From an uncultured Clostridia bacterium (lineage in GTDB: Bacteria > Bacillota > Clostridia > TANB77 > CAG-508): a stretch of DNA of 18,621 nt. Position 1 is the stretch's first letter, and each line of letters begins with the position of its first letter. Made by a program: the position numbers and the translations under genes. The notes below the pieces were generated by a model, which did not search any database, had not been told where the DNA came from, and was given only the letters and a program-made list of their open reading frames with translations. Location of the stretch: the NCBI GenBank assembly GCA_947626705.1, contig CANQTJ010000013.1, positions 1-18,621 of the forward strand. Reading direction: 5' to 3'. This document shows positions 9,403-17,454 of this stretch, one piece after another.

Positions 9403-9975
9403 ATAGTTACTATAAAGAAAAAAACAATAGCAATTTTATTAGTAATATTAATAATATGTATATCAGTAATAGCAATTATAGATATTCCTAATATAATACA
9501 AAATATAATTTATAAAAAACAATATACAGAATATGTATCAGAATATTCTTTAGAATATAATATAGATGAAAACTTAATTTATGCAGTTATTAAAGCAGAA
9601 AGTAACTTTAATCCAAATGCAAAGTCAAGTAAAAATGCAATAGGATTAATGCAAATAATGGAAAGTACAGCAAAAGACGTTTTATTAAAATTAAATTTAC
9701 AAATACCAGATGAAGAAATAGAATATAAATTGAAAGATGCAGAATTAAACATAAATTTAGGAACAAAATATTTATCAATATTAATAGATAAATATAAGAA
9801 TATAGAAGTAGCTGTAACTGCATATAATGCAGGAACTGGAACTGTTGATAATTGGATTGAAAAAGGAATAATAAAATCAGATGGTTCTGATATAGAGAAT
9901 ATTCCATATAAAGAAACTAATAATTATGTTAGGAAAATTTTAAGAGATTATAAGATTTATGGAAATTTATCATAA
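9403..9975 (+). CDS. Membrane-anchored lytic transglycosylase (ATA start)
   Basis: This is a soluble lytic transglycosylase (SLT/goose-lysozyme fold) domain, which cleaves the MurNAc-GlcNAc bond of peptidoglycan. The frame opens after TAG 9394-9396. It has no ATG, GTG, TTG or CTG before ATG 9649, which lies beyond the catalytic site. AAGGAG at 9388-9393 sits nine bases before ATA at 9403, giving (M)VTIKKKTIAILLVILIICISV, a classic N-terminal membrane anchor, and a 190-residue protein. E66 in IKAESNFNP is the catalytic acid, followed by KNAIGLMQIM, NLGTKYLSILIDKY and AVTAYNAGTGTVDNWI, all standard SLT motifs. Either AUA is a genuine weak start or an ATG has mutated or been misread. The domain is otherwise intact. 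Gene symbols such as yjbJ or slt are not safely assignable. Confidence 0.85.
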   Translation: MVTIKKKTIAILLVILIICISVIAIIDIPNIIQNIIYKKQYTEYVSEYSLEYNIDENLIYAVIKAESNFNPNAKSSKNAIGLMQIMESTAKDVLLKLNLQIPDEEIEYKLKDAELNINLGTKYLSILIDKYKNIEVAVTAYNAGTGTVDNWIEKGIIKSDGSDIENIPYKETNNYVRKILRDYKIYGNLS

Positions 9976-9988
9976 AATAAAAAAGTAC

Positions 9989-10017
9989 TAGACAAATAAA
10001 TAAAAATGCAATAAAAT
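9989..10017 (+). promoter_or_regulatory. Candidate sigma-A promoter for the TPR gene
   Basis: TAGACA at 9989-9994 and TAAAAT at 10012-10017 are separated by exactly 17 bases, each one mismatch from consensus. They lie between the lytic transglycosylase stop and the TPR gene. In such AT-rich DNA chance matches are common. Confidence 0.4.
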
Positions 10018-10046
10018 AGTAATAAATAAAAATGAGGAGAAAAAAT

Positions 10047-11279
10047 ATGATATTTGAACTATTTATTTTTACTATACTTGCATTTGCTTTATTTGTTTAT
10101 ATTTTTTTTAAAATGATACAGAAAAATGATACAAGTTATATAACAATACTAATAATACAAGCATTAGCAATATCTTTAAATTTCATAGAAGTAATTACTA
10201 AAAAAAATCTAACAATAACATTTAATTTAATAAAATATATATTTGGAATAATAATACCAATATCAATTTTAATTATAGAAAAAAAAGGAATACCATTAAT
10301 ACAAATATTAAATACATCAAAAGCACAAATATACCTAAAATTAGGAAATAATAAAAAAGCAAAAGAGCAATTAATAAATTTAGTAACCAAAAGACCAGAA
10401 AATTATATGGGACATAAAATGTTAGCAGAAATATATGAGTTAGAAGGCGGAATGAGAAAAGCAATAGATGAATATGTACAAGCAATAGATATAAATAAAA
10501 AGGATTATAGTTCATATTATAAAGTAGCTGAATTATTAAATAACTTAGATAAAACTGATGAAGCATCAGAAATGTTAACAAATTTACTAAACAAAAAGCC
10601 AGATTATTATAAGGCAACTGAGCTCTTAGGAGATATATTATTATCAAAAGAAATGTATAAAGAAGCAGTAAACGTATATCAAGATGCACTAAAATTTAAT
10701 CCATTAAGTTTTGAATTAAATTATAATTTAGGAATAGCATACACAATGCTAAATGATTTCCAAAATGCAAAAATATGCTATGAAAAATCAGCAGAAATAA
10801 ATTCACTTGTATATAATTCAAAGTACTCACTTGCAGAAATAGCATTAATATATAAAGAATTAGAAAATGCAGAAAAATATTTTTTACAAGCTGTAGAAGA
10901 TGATGAATTGTCAGCTGATAGTTACTTTGAATTAGCCAAAATATCTATGATAAAAAGAAACAAAGAAAGTGCAATACAATATGCTAACATAGCTATAGAT
11001 ATAGATTCATCAAAAATTGTTCCGAAAATAAAAAAAGAAACAATTTTTATACCAATAATGTCAAAAATATCTATACCATTTAATATAGAAGAAAAAGAAG
11101 ACACGAAAACTAATCTTCAAATGAAAGAACTAAGAGCCAAAAAACACTTAGAAGAAATGTCAGAAAAAACTAGAAATTTAAGTTACGATGATATAAAATT
11201 TTTAAGAAAAAATTTATCAGGAAAAAGTAAAAAAATTATACAACAAAAACAAAATGAAAATCAAAAAGAAATTGAATAA
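10047..11279 (+). CDS. Membrane-anchored tetratricopeptide-repeat protein
   Basis: A 410-residue protein with two or three N-terminal hydrophobic helices (IFELFIFTILAFALFVYIFF, then about residues 30-80) and a long array of TPR-type helical hairpins. Examples are NNKKAKEQLINLVTKRPENY, LEGGMRKAIDEYVQAIDINK and YKEAVNVYQDALKFNPLSFE. About six repeats span residues 90-325, followed by a charged, probably disordered tail ending KQNENQKEIE. TPR domains bind protein partners. No enzyme motif is present and the specific role is unknown. An ATG at 10032 overlaps the ribosome binding site AGGAG (10035-10039). The ATG at 10047, seven bases after it, is the likely start. It lies between a wall hydrolase and dpsA with separate spacing, so it may be its own transcript. 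Confidence 0.72.
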   Translation: MIFELFIFTILAFALFVYIFFKMIQKNDTSYITILIIQALAISLNFIEVITKKNLTITFNLIKYIFGIIIPISILIIEKKGIPLIQILNTSKAQIYLKLGNNKKAKEQLINLVTKRPENYMGHKMLAEIYELEGGMRKAIDEYVQAIDINKKDYSSYYKVAELLNNLDKTDEASEMLTNLLNKKPDYYKATELLGDILLSKEMYKEAVNVYQDALKFNPLSFELNYNLGIAYTMLNDFQNAKICYEKSAEINSLVYNSKYSLAEIALIYKELENAEKYFLQAVEDDELSADSYFELAKISMIKRNKESAIQYANIAIDIDSSKIVPKIKKETIFIPIMSKISIPFNIEEKEDTKTNLQMKELRAKKHLEEMSEKTRNLSYDDIKFLRKNLSGKSKKIIQQKQNENQKEIE

Positions 11280-11348
11280 AACAATAATTAACTCATAAAA
11301 TGACAAAAACTAAATATAATAAAAGCAGAAGAAAAAAGGAGGAGTTTT

Positions 11349-12230
11349 ATGAGTAGAAATTTTACTATAATTGGTGGAGATTTAAGAATAATTAAGTTAT
11401 CTAAAATATTAGCAAATGATGGAAATAAGATTTTTACGTATGGAATAGAAAAACAGCAAGAATTAAAAGAAAATAAAAATATAATATTTTGTGATAATTT
11501 ACAAACAGCAGTAAGCAGTTCAAACATTATTATAGGGCCAATACCATTTTCAAGTAATGGAAAAGAAATAAATACGCCATTTAGTGATAAAAAAATACGA
11601 ATTGAAGAAATAATAAATAATATAGAAAATAAAATCTTAATAGCAGGAAGTATAAATAATGACATTTATAAATTAACAGAAGATAAACAAATAAAAATAA
11701 TAGATATTATGCAAAGAGAGGAATTAGCAATATTAAATGCAATATCAACAGCAGAGGGGACAATAGAAATTATAATAAAAAACACTAATAAAATAATACA
11801 TGGAAGTAAAATATTAATATTAGGATTTGGAAGAATAGCAAAAGTATTAGCAAAAAAATTACAAGGCTTATCAGTAGAAGTAACCTGTGCAGCTAGAAAA
11901 GAAGAAGATATGGCATGGATAAAAACTTATGGATATATAGGAACAAATATTAACCAAATTGGAAATAATTTAGCAGAATATGATGTAATTATAAACACAG
12001 TACCACAAATAATTTTAACAAAAGAAAAATTAAATTATATAAAAGAAGATACTTTATTAATAGACTTAGCATCTAAACCAGGAGGAATAGATCAAGATGC
12101 AGTAAAAGAAAAAAATTTACAATTAATATGGGCATTAGCACTACCGGGAAAAGTTGCACCAGTTACAACAGCAGAGTTTATAAAAGATACAATATATAAT
12201 ATATTAAAAGAAGAAAATCAAACAATATAA
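11349..12230 (+). CDS. dpsA: Dipicolinate synthase subunit A
   Basis: A 293-residue protein matching SpoVFA/DpsA, the NAD(P)-binding subunit that with DpsB (SpoVFB) turns the lysine-pathway dihydrodipicolinate into dipicolinate for the spore core. The N-terminal domain (MSRNFTIIGGDLRIIKLSKIL) is followed by NAISTAEGTIE and a Rossmann fold ILILGFGRIAKVLAKKL with CAARKE. Next come VIINTVP, LIDLASKPGGID and ALALPGKVAP, all typical of the family. A strong AAGGAGGAG at 11336-11344 precedes the ATG. Upstream, AATATAATA (11313-11321) differs by one base from a sigma-K -10 (CATAnnnTA), which would suit mother-cell expression, but AT richness makes this weak. DpsB normally follows directly. Here uppP follows instead, so either dpsB lies elsewhere or another flavoprotein supplies its function. 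Confidence 0.9.
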   Translation: MSRNFTIIGGDLRIIKLSKILANDGNKIFTYGIEKQQELKENKNIIFCDNLQTAVSSSNIIIGPIPFSSNGKEINTPFSDKKIRIEEIINNIENKILIAGSINNDIYKLTEDKQIKIIDIMQREELAILNAISTAEGTIEIIIKNTNKIIHGSKILILGFGRIAKVLAKKLQGLSVEVTCAARKEEDMAWIKTYGYIGTNINQIGNNLAEYDVIINTVPQIILTKEKLNYIKEDTLLIDLASKPGGIDQDAVKEKNLQLIWALALPGKVAPVTTAEFIKDTIYNILKEENQTI

Positions 12231-12259
12231 ACAATATATTAGAAGGGAATGATAATAAA

Positions 12260-13051
12260 ATGAATGAAGTTTTACAAGCACTAATTTTAGGAATAGTTCA
12301 AGGGCTAACAGAATTATTACCAATTTCTAGTTCAGCACACTTAAATTTAATCCCATGGATATTTAACTGGGAAATACCAGAAAGTTTTGACGTTGCTTTA
12401 CATTTTGGAACATTATTAGCAATAGTAATATTTTTCTTTAAAGACTGGTTAAAATTGATAGAAGGTGGATATAAACAAGTTGTAAAAAAACAGAAAAGTT
12501 TTGAAGGAAAAATGTTTTGGTATTTAGTAATAGCAACAATACCAGGAGGAGCAATAGGATTCCTTTTAGACCACTTTGTAGGAGATAGTTTAGGTAAATT
12601 TCCTTTATTAATAGCAATGGCATTAATAATAATGGGAATTATATTATACATAGTGGATAAAAAGTCTGCTGTAACTACAGATTTTGAACACATGACATTT
12701 AAACAAACATTTTTAATAGGATTTTCTCAAGCATTAGCGTTTATACCAGGAGTTTCCCGTTCTGGTATAACAATGACTACTGGAAGATTAATGGGAGTAG
12801 ATAGAGAATCAACAGCAAAATATACATTTTTACTATCAACACCAATTGTACTAGGGGCTACACTTTATAAATTTAAAGATTTTGTATTAAATATGCCATT
12901 TTTTATAGGAGTTTTAGCAAGTTTTATAGTTGGTATAATTGTTATTAAATTTTTACTAAATTATTTAAAAAAGGGAAGCTTTAAAGTGTTTGCTATATAT
13001 AGAGTTATATTAGGATTAGTTATAATTGCTATATATATGGCAAGGTTATAA
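12260..13051 (+). CDS. uppP: Undecaprenyl-diphosphatase UppP/BacA
   Basis: This 263-residue multi-pass membrane enzyme removes a phosphate from undecaprenyl diphosphate, regenerating the lipid carrier for peptidoglycan and surface glycans. It also confers bacitracin tolerance when abundant. The first active-site motif GIVQGLTELLPISSSAH contains E18, S24 and H27. The second, FIPGVSRSGITMT, contains R167. Length and the pattern of about eight helices are normal. AGAAGGGA at 12241-12248 is the ribosome binding site, and the 29-base gap after dpsA suggests possible read-through. It supplies the carrier used by the polyprenyl-dependent glycosyltransferases encoded near 2-6.5 kb, a functional link that is inferred. 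Confidence 0.95.
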   Translation: MNEVLQALILGIVQGLTELLPISSSAHLNLIPWIFNWEIPESFDVALHFGTLLAIVIFFFKDWLKLIEGGYKQVVKKQKSFEGKMFWYLVIATIPGGAIGFLLDHFVGDSLGKFPLLIAMALIIMGIILYIVDKKSAVTTDFEHMTFKQTFLIGFSQALAFIPGVSRSGITMTTGRLMGVDRESTAKYTFLLSTPIVLGATLYKFKDFVLNMPFFIGVLASFIVGIIVIKFLLNYLKKGSFKVFAIYRVILGLVIIAIYMARL

Positions 13052-13110
13052 AATTTTATACATCATTGATTTTTAATAGTAGTATTATTAAAAAGAAAAG
13101 AGAATAAATT

Positions 13111-14469
13111 ATGAAAAAGAAAAAATTGAATATATTAATTATAATAGTATCATTATTAATATTAATTATTTCATTAATATACATAAGAAAAAATATACTT
13201 ATTTCAAATAGAAAAATATCTGCTGAAGAAGAAAATAATATAGATAAATTTGAAATAAGCAAAATAGATGAAAATAATATATTGATAGTAATACAAAGAG
13301 CTAATGGTATAAATAAAATAGAAAGACCAGATGGAAAAGAAATAATAGCTAATAATAATAAAGAAATAGCAATAGATTATGAAGTTGAAAGAGATAAAAA
13401 ATACACAATAAAGATTACTGATAGTAATGGAAATGAAACAGAAGAAACTATATATGCACCATCATATCATATAGAAATGACCAAAAATAAAGTAGATTTA
13501 GTTTTAGAAGAATTTAGAAATAAATTAGAAAGCACACTATTAAGCAAAAATATTGCAACAAATTTTGTAACGTTTGGAATAGGACAAGAAAGTCATATAG
13601 AAACAGAAACAACTGATATGCAAACAGTATTTAATTCATGGACTAAATTTGGAGATGGAAACTGGGGATATGATAGTAACAACAAATGGATATACAATAC
13701 TAAAAATTCTGAAACTATGACAGGGTATTATGATCCTAATGGAGAGTACAATGATATAGACTTAGAATTTGAAGCAAGAACAACTGATGCTGACGATGAT
13801 ATGATTGGAGCTATGATTAGATTTAATAAAAATGGAACAAATTATAATTCTTATTTATTTTTACTTGATAGACATGATAATGGAGGAGGAATTATAAACG
13901 GTGCATACAATGGAATTAATAAAATAATAAATCAAAATTTAGTAAATCAAAATAATATTACAAAGCTTAATGTTAATGCAGGATTAAGGTGGACAAGAAA
14001 TGCATGGCAAAAATATAAATTTAAAGTACAAAATAATAAAATAGAAGCATTTATAGATGGTGCATTGGTAGCATCGACAACAGATAACAATATAGAAAAA
14101 GGAACTTATGGATTTTTATCATATAGTCAAGCTTATACTTATTTTAGAAACATAGTTTTATACACAAATAAAGAAAATACACTAGAAGATATTATGAATT
14201 CTATAGAGTGGAATGAAGATGAAAAAAATATGATAATAAGATTTAATAATGAGGATGAGCCTTTATTAGACGATGAAGGTATTAAAGATAAGTTTACAAG
14301 ATATAATATACATTATATGGGCGTTGGAAGTGATACTAATAAAGACAGAATAGAGAACTTTTTAGAATATCTTGAAAAGAAAGGAAATTTTATTCAAGGG
14401 ACTTTAGAAGATGAAGAAATATATGAAAGTATAGCAAGTTATATAGAAAAAGTAGTTAAACAAGATTAA
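13111..14469 (+). CDS. Membrane-anchored protein with concanavalin-like domain
   Basis: A 452-residue protein with one N-terminal membrane anchor (about residues 7-26) and the rest probably outside the cell. Residues 45-118 look like a small Ig-like beta domain (RANGINKIERPDGKEI, YTIKITDSNGNETEE). Residues 174-350 form a concanavalin/LamG-like jelly-roll: FNSWTKFGDGNWGY, YNDIDLEFEARTTD, WQKYKFKVQNNKIEAFIDG and GTYGFLSYSQAYTYFRNIVL. The flanking parts, VDLVLEEFRNKLESTL with NFVTFGIG before it and YNIHYMGVGSDTNKDRIENFLEYLEKKGNFI after it, resemble the two halves of a von Willebrand A fold without its metal site. That reading is my inference. It has a weak ribosome binding site (AAAGAGA, 13097-13103). 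It converges on another VWA surface protein gene. Ligand unknown. Confidence 0.65.
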   Translation: MKKKKLNILIIIVSLLILIISLIYIRKNILISNRKISAEEENNIDKFEISKIDENNILIVIQRANGINKIERPDGKEIIANNNKEIAIDYEVERDKKYTIKITDSNGNETEETIYAPSYHIEMTKNKVDLVLEEFRNKLESTLLSKNIATNFVTFGIGQESHIETETTDMQTVFNSWTKFGDGNWGYDSNNKWIYNTKNSETMTGYYDPNGEYNDIDLEFEARTTDADDDMIGAMIRFNKNGTNYNSYLFLLDRHDNGGGIINGAYNGINKIINQNLVNQNNITKLNVNAGLRWTRNAWQKYKFKVQNNKIEAFIDGALVASTTDNNIEKGTYGFLSYSQAYTYFRNIVLYTNKENTLEDIMNSIEWNEDEKNMIIRFNNEDEPLLDDEGIKDKFTRYNIHYMGVGSDTNKDRIENFLEYLEKKGNFIQGTLEDEEIYESIASYIEKVVKQD

Positions 14470-14496
14470 TAATTTTTAATAGTATATAAAGTAAAA

Positions 14497-14538
14497 AAAA
14501 TAGAAGCAATAATTTATAAAAAATATTACTTCTATTTT
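14497..14538. terminator. Bidirectional terminator between convergent genes
   Basis: AAAATAGAAGCAATA at 14497-14511 pairs with TATTACTTCTATTTT at 14524-14538 (14 of 15 pairs, 12-base loop). The arms are A-rich on the left and T-rich on the right, so each strand reads a hairpin ending in a U tract. It lies between the two converging surface-protein genes. Confidence 0.75.
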
Positions 14539-14583
14539 ATTTATATTATAAAAACATTTTAATTGTATAAATATGAAGTTAAT

Positions 14584-15945
14584 TTATTTCATTTCTTTAT
14601 TAATTATAAAATATCTAATACCTAAAATAATAGTAACAACTAGAATCAATGCAATAGTACCCAACAAAATAGTTTTTCCAGTATTAGGTAAAACAGCAGG
14701 TAAAGGCTCAGTAAGTTTTAATTTTGGAGTAATATCAGAAGTTTTTGATTCTGTTTCATCTGAAGTATTAGTATAAGATAAATCAACTTTAGTATTAGTA
14801 TCTAAAATTTTACCAACAATGCCTTCATCATAATCATTTTTTAACTTCAATTTATATTGAACAATTGCAGTTTCACCAGATTTTAATTCTGGAATAGTCC
14901 ACGTTATAGAGTTATTAGATTTGTCTATCTGTGCGGAAATATTACCAATATTTGCTTTAGAAACATAAGCAAAATCAAAGTTATCTACAATTTCTTTAGG
15001 AAAATAATCTACAATAGTAATATCTTTTATAGACTGAGAAATAGGTAATAAATCTTTATAAATAGACTCTTTAATAGTTTTTTCAATCTTATCATCAGTT
15101 ACATAATAAAATTTACCAATAGTAGGAGATGTAGTAGTTCCAAAAACTTCTTTTATAATTTCATCATAAGTTTTTTCGGTAGGTGATGCAGTAGCACTAC
15201 CATCTGAAATACCTGTTAACATTGTAATTACATTATCAGACACACTTGATAAAGATTGTAATTCAGCTTTAGTTTTAGAAATAACATCATCTGAATAATA
15301 ATTTTTATCATAATTAAGAGCAACATTTGGAACACCATCTGATAAAATTATAACATATTTATGTGATTTATCAGTTTCGTCTGTAAACTGTTGTTTAGCT
15401 AAGTTAATACCAGCGCTTAAATCTGTTCTAGGACCATCATATTGTATATTAGAAACAGAAGATAATAAACTTTTTGAATCATTTGTTAAATTAGATATTA
15501 TCTTTGCATCTTCTAGTGTACCTTCTTTTGAAACATCAACATTTGTAGAGAAACTTACAATTCCAATTTTTAATTTAGTATTATCTTCTAAAAGATTAGT
15601 AATTAAATTTTTAGCAGAATCAATAACTAAATCCTGTCTAGTCTTACTACCTGAAACTGTTTCAAGCATACTTTTTGAATTATCAATGACCAACATAATT
15701 TCTCCAGTTGGTTTCAAATCTTCTTCATTATTAACAACTTTTAATTGAAGAGTAACTTCCTTATTTGTTAAATCTTTTGAATAAAGTTTTTTCTCAAATG
15801 AAGAACTAGAACCAAATTCTATAGAGCATATAGGCTCTTCTACAACTGACATTGTTACATTACTATATGACGCATTAGAAATATTGGTAATTAAAGTTAT
15901 TAATAAAAATATTATTAATAAAATATTAATTTTTAATTTTTTCAT
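14584..15945 (-). CDS. VWA-domain surface protein with LPNTG anchor
   Basis: A 453-residue secreted protein. The start at 15945 follows AAAAAGGAGA (rc of 15951-15960). Upstream in-frame starts have no such site. A signal peptide (MKKLKINILLIIFLLITLIT..NISNA) ends near residue 25. A von Willebrand A domain spans about 80-310, with an intact metal site: D88xS90xS92 in VIDNSKS, T174 in PRTDLSAG and D203 in ILSDGVPN. A beta-sandwich region (about 315-410, with ITWTIPELKSGETAIVQYKL) resembles DUF11/isopeptide-type stalk domains. The C-terminus has LPNTG (419-423), a hydrophobic helix and a short tail with few charges (RYFIINKEMK), as in sortase substrates. No sortase gene is in the window. It is probably an adhesin-like wall protein, possibly a pilus tip type. 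The ligand is unknown. Confidence 0.88.
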   Translation of the reverse strand: MKKLKINILLIIFLLITLITNISNASYSNVTMSVVEEPICSIEFGSSSSFEKKLYSKDLTNKEVTLQLKVVNNEEDLKPTGEIMLVIDNSKSMLETVSGSKTRQDLVIDSAKNLITNLLEDNTKLKIGIVSFSTNVDVSKEGTLEDAKIISNLTNDSKSLLSSVSNIQYDGPRTDLSAGINLAKQQFTDETDKSHKYVIILSDGVPNVALNYDKNYYSDDVISKTKAELQSLSSVSDNVITMLTGISDGSATASPTEKTYDEIIKEVFGTTTSPTIGKFYYVTDDKIEKTIKESIYKDLLPISQSIKDITIVDYFPKEIVDNFDFAYVSKANIGNISAQIDKSNNSITWTIPELKSGETAIVQYKLKLKNDYDEGIVGKILDTNTKVDLSYTNTSDETESKTSDITPKLKLTEPLPAVLPNTGKTILLGTIALILVVTIILGIRYFIINKEMK

Positions 15946-15985
15946 AGTTTTCTCCTTTTTTATATTATTTTTTTCATATAAATAT

Positions 15986-16014
15986 ATTTTATTATAAAAT
16001 ATTATAAAAATCAA
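15986..16014 (-). promoter_or_regulatory. Candidate promoter of the VWA gene
   Basis: On the minus strand TTGATT (16014-16009) and TAAAAT (15991-15986) are spaced by 17 bases, about 40 bases before the start codon. The match is good but the surrounding DNA is extremely AT-rich. Confidence 0.45.
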
Positions 16015-16059
16015 CTATTTTTTTATTTTTTAATATACTTATTATCATAAAAGGACAAC

Positions 16060-16088
16060 TTTTAATTTTGAAAAAAACAAAATTAAAA
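16060..16088. repeat. Perfect 11-bp inverted repeat in divergent region
   Basis: TTTTAATTTTG (16060-16070) and its complement CAAAATTAAAA (16078-16088) flank an A7 spacer. It lies just before the -35 of the rightward promoter and within the 263-base divergent region, so it could be an operator shared by both genes. It could also be a chance AT palindrome. Confidence 0.45.
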
Positions 16089-16098
16089 AAATTTTATA

Positions 16099-16127
16099 TT
16101 GACACAAAGAAAATTTATTAGTAAAAT
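16099..16127 (+). promoter_or_regulatory. Sigma-A promoter of the tandem DUF881 gene
   Basis: A perfect TTGACA (16099-16104) and TAAAAT (16122-16127) are separated by 17 bases, about 80 bases before the ATG at 16209. A second TATAAT at 16135-16140 lacks a matching -35. Confidence 0.65.
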
Positions 16128-16208
16128 AATTTTGTATAATAAATATAAAAAATATATTATATAAAATTTATACTGTTTATTACAGTAAGAAAAGCAAAGG
16201 ATAAAAAA

Positions 16209-17225
16209 ATGAAAGATAAAAATAAAGGAATTACATTAATATCATTTATATTTATAATAATAGCAATAATATTAATTATAACTATAATATTTTCATCAAC
16301 ATATTTAAAAAAATTATATATAAAAATAGATTTAATGTATAAAGTAGCAACAAATAAAATAGATATAAATAGAGAAATAAATGAAAATGAAAAATTAATA
16401 GGAGTTACTGATGTATCAGGAGAAGGAATTATAATTAATATATTAGACGGAAAAGACTTAATACATCAAGAAGACTTAATTATTCTTATTGATGAATTAA
16501 AAAACTCTGGAAGTCAAGCTATTTCTATAAATGAACAAAGGATAACAAATTCAACATATTTATACTGTGATGGTACAGTTATATTAATAGATGGAGTAAA
16601 AATTGGAAATCCATTTACAATAAAAGCAATTGGAGATGCTGAAACAATTTATGGAGCACTTACACGAAATAAAGGATATTTAGAAACATTAAAAAAAGAT
16701 GGAATAGAAATTAATGTAGAAAAAAATGATAATGTAAGTATTGCAAAAACAAATAAAGAACAATCTTATGATTATCAAAATAAAAATGAAATACAAAAAT
16801 TATATTTATTAAATCAACTTTCAGGAAAAAGCGATATAATAGGAAGTGGAGTTGAAATTTTAATTGAAGAAAATGCTTCAAAATTAACAGCATTAAGTTT
16901 TTTGCAAATAGTAAACGATTTAAATTCAGCAGGAGTAGAAGCAATATCAATAAATGGTGAAAGAATAACAACAATGACAGATATGATGGATATTAGTAAT
17001 ACTTATGTATTAATAAATAGTATTCCTATAAAAGGACCATTTATTATAGATGCAATAGGAGATAAAGAAAAAATTATAGAAGTATTAAATTACAATAATT
17101 CATATATATCTAAAATAAGAGGTAAAGGAGATAACGTAGATATTTTTAATGTTAAAAATATAAAAATTGAAAAATACGTGCAGAAAAAAGACCAAAATAA
17201 AATGTTGGTTAACTATCTTAAATAA
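16209..17225 (+). CDS. Membrane protein with two tandem DUF881 domains
   Basis: A 338-residue protein with one N-terminal membrane helix and two copies of DUF881 (YlxW/YlxX family, function unknown). Copy 1 (about 64-177) has GEGIIINILDGKDL, AISINEQRI, ILIDGVKIGNPFTIKAIGD and GIEINVEKNDNVSI. Copy 2 (about 203-320) has GSGVEILIEENASKL, GVEAISINGERI, VLINSIPIKGPFIIDAIGD and a degenerate end. Family members usually have a single copy after the helix. The N-terminus KGITLISFIFIIIAII also resembles the prepilin-like KGITLVALVITIV of the gene at 18383. That may mean processing by a prepilin peptidase, or only a similar helix. AAAGGA (about 16195-16200) is the ribosome binding site, with a good promoter upstream. 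Single-copy members occur near division and sigma-factor genes. Here the neighbours are a VWA surface protein and tRNA-Trp. Confidence 0.85.
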   Translation: MKDKNKGITLISFIFIIIAIILIITIIFSSTYLKKLYIKIDLMYKVATNKIDINREINENEKLIGVTDVSGEGIIINILDGKDLIHQEDLIILIDELKNSGSQAISINEQRITNSTYLYCDGTVILIDGVKIGNPFTIKAIGDAETIYGALTRNKGYLETLKKDGIEINVEKNDNVSIAKTNKEQSYDYQNKNEIQKLYLLNQLSGKSDIIGSGVEILIEENASKLTALSFLQIVNDLNSAGVEAISINGERITTMTDMMDISNTYVLINSIPIKGPFIIDAIGDKEKIIEVLNYNNSYISKIRGKGDNVDIFNVKNIKIEKYVQKKDQNKMLVNYLK

Positions 17226-17240
17226 AATTTTTTATAATAC

Positions 17241-17272
17241 TTGTCAAATAATAAAAATTGTGCTAATATAAT
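17241..17272 (+). promoter_or_regulatory. Promoter of the tRNA-Trp gene
   Basis: TTGTCA (17241-17246) is followed at 17 bases by TAATAT (17264-17269), which overlaps a perfect TATAAT at 20 bases (17267-17272). It ends about 30 bases before the mature tRNA. Confidence 0.6.
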
Positions 17273-17302
17273 AAATGACTTTGAAAAGAGTCATTTATAT
17301 AT

Positions 17303-17377
17303 AGGGGTATAGTGTTAATGGTAGCACATCGGTCTCCAAAACCGCCTGTGTGGGTTCGAATCCTACTACCCCTGCCA
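17303..17377 (+). tRNA. trnW: tRNA-Trp (CCA)
   Basis: A full cloverleaf can be drawn. The acceptor AGGGGTA (17303-17309) pairs with TACCCCT (17367-17373). The D stem is GTGT/GCAC with loop TAATGGTA. The anticodon arm TCGGT-CTCCAAA-ACCGC reads CCA (17336-17338), with a T-C mismatch at the 27-43 pair. The T arm is GTGGG-TTCGAAT-CCTAC. The discriminator is G, as usual for Trp, and the CCA end is encoded (17375-17377). It decodes only UGG, consistent with the standard code. Confidence 0.97.
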
Positions 17378-17383
17378 AGTATA

Positions 17384-17430
17384 AAAACCATACAAATATT
17401 GAAAAATCAATGTTTTGTATGGTTTTCCTT
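17384..17430 (+). terminator. Terminator after tRNA-Trp
   Basis: AAAACCATACAAA (17384-17396) pairs perfectly with TTTGTATGGTTTT (17414-17426). A nested ATTGA/TCAAT stem lies inside, and CCTT and further T-rich sequence follow. It lies seven bases after the tRNA 3' end. Confidence 0.85.
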
Positions 17431-17454
17431 TATCAAATTAATGCAATAGTAATG

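Noticed and set aside
13070..13094. AT-only hairpin TTTTTAATA/TATTAAAAA after uppP as a terminator
   Set aside because: It has no G-C pairs and no T tract on the plus strand, so it is unlikely to terminate.
14573..14776. Plus-strand open frame of 67 codons
   Set aside because: It is antisense to the C-terminus of the VWA surface protein, has no ribosome binding site and has no recognisable protein features.
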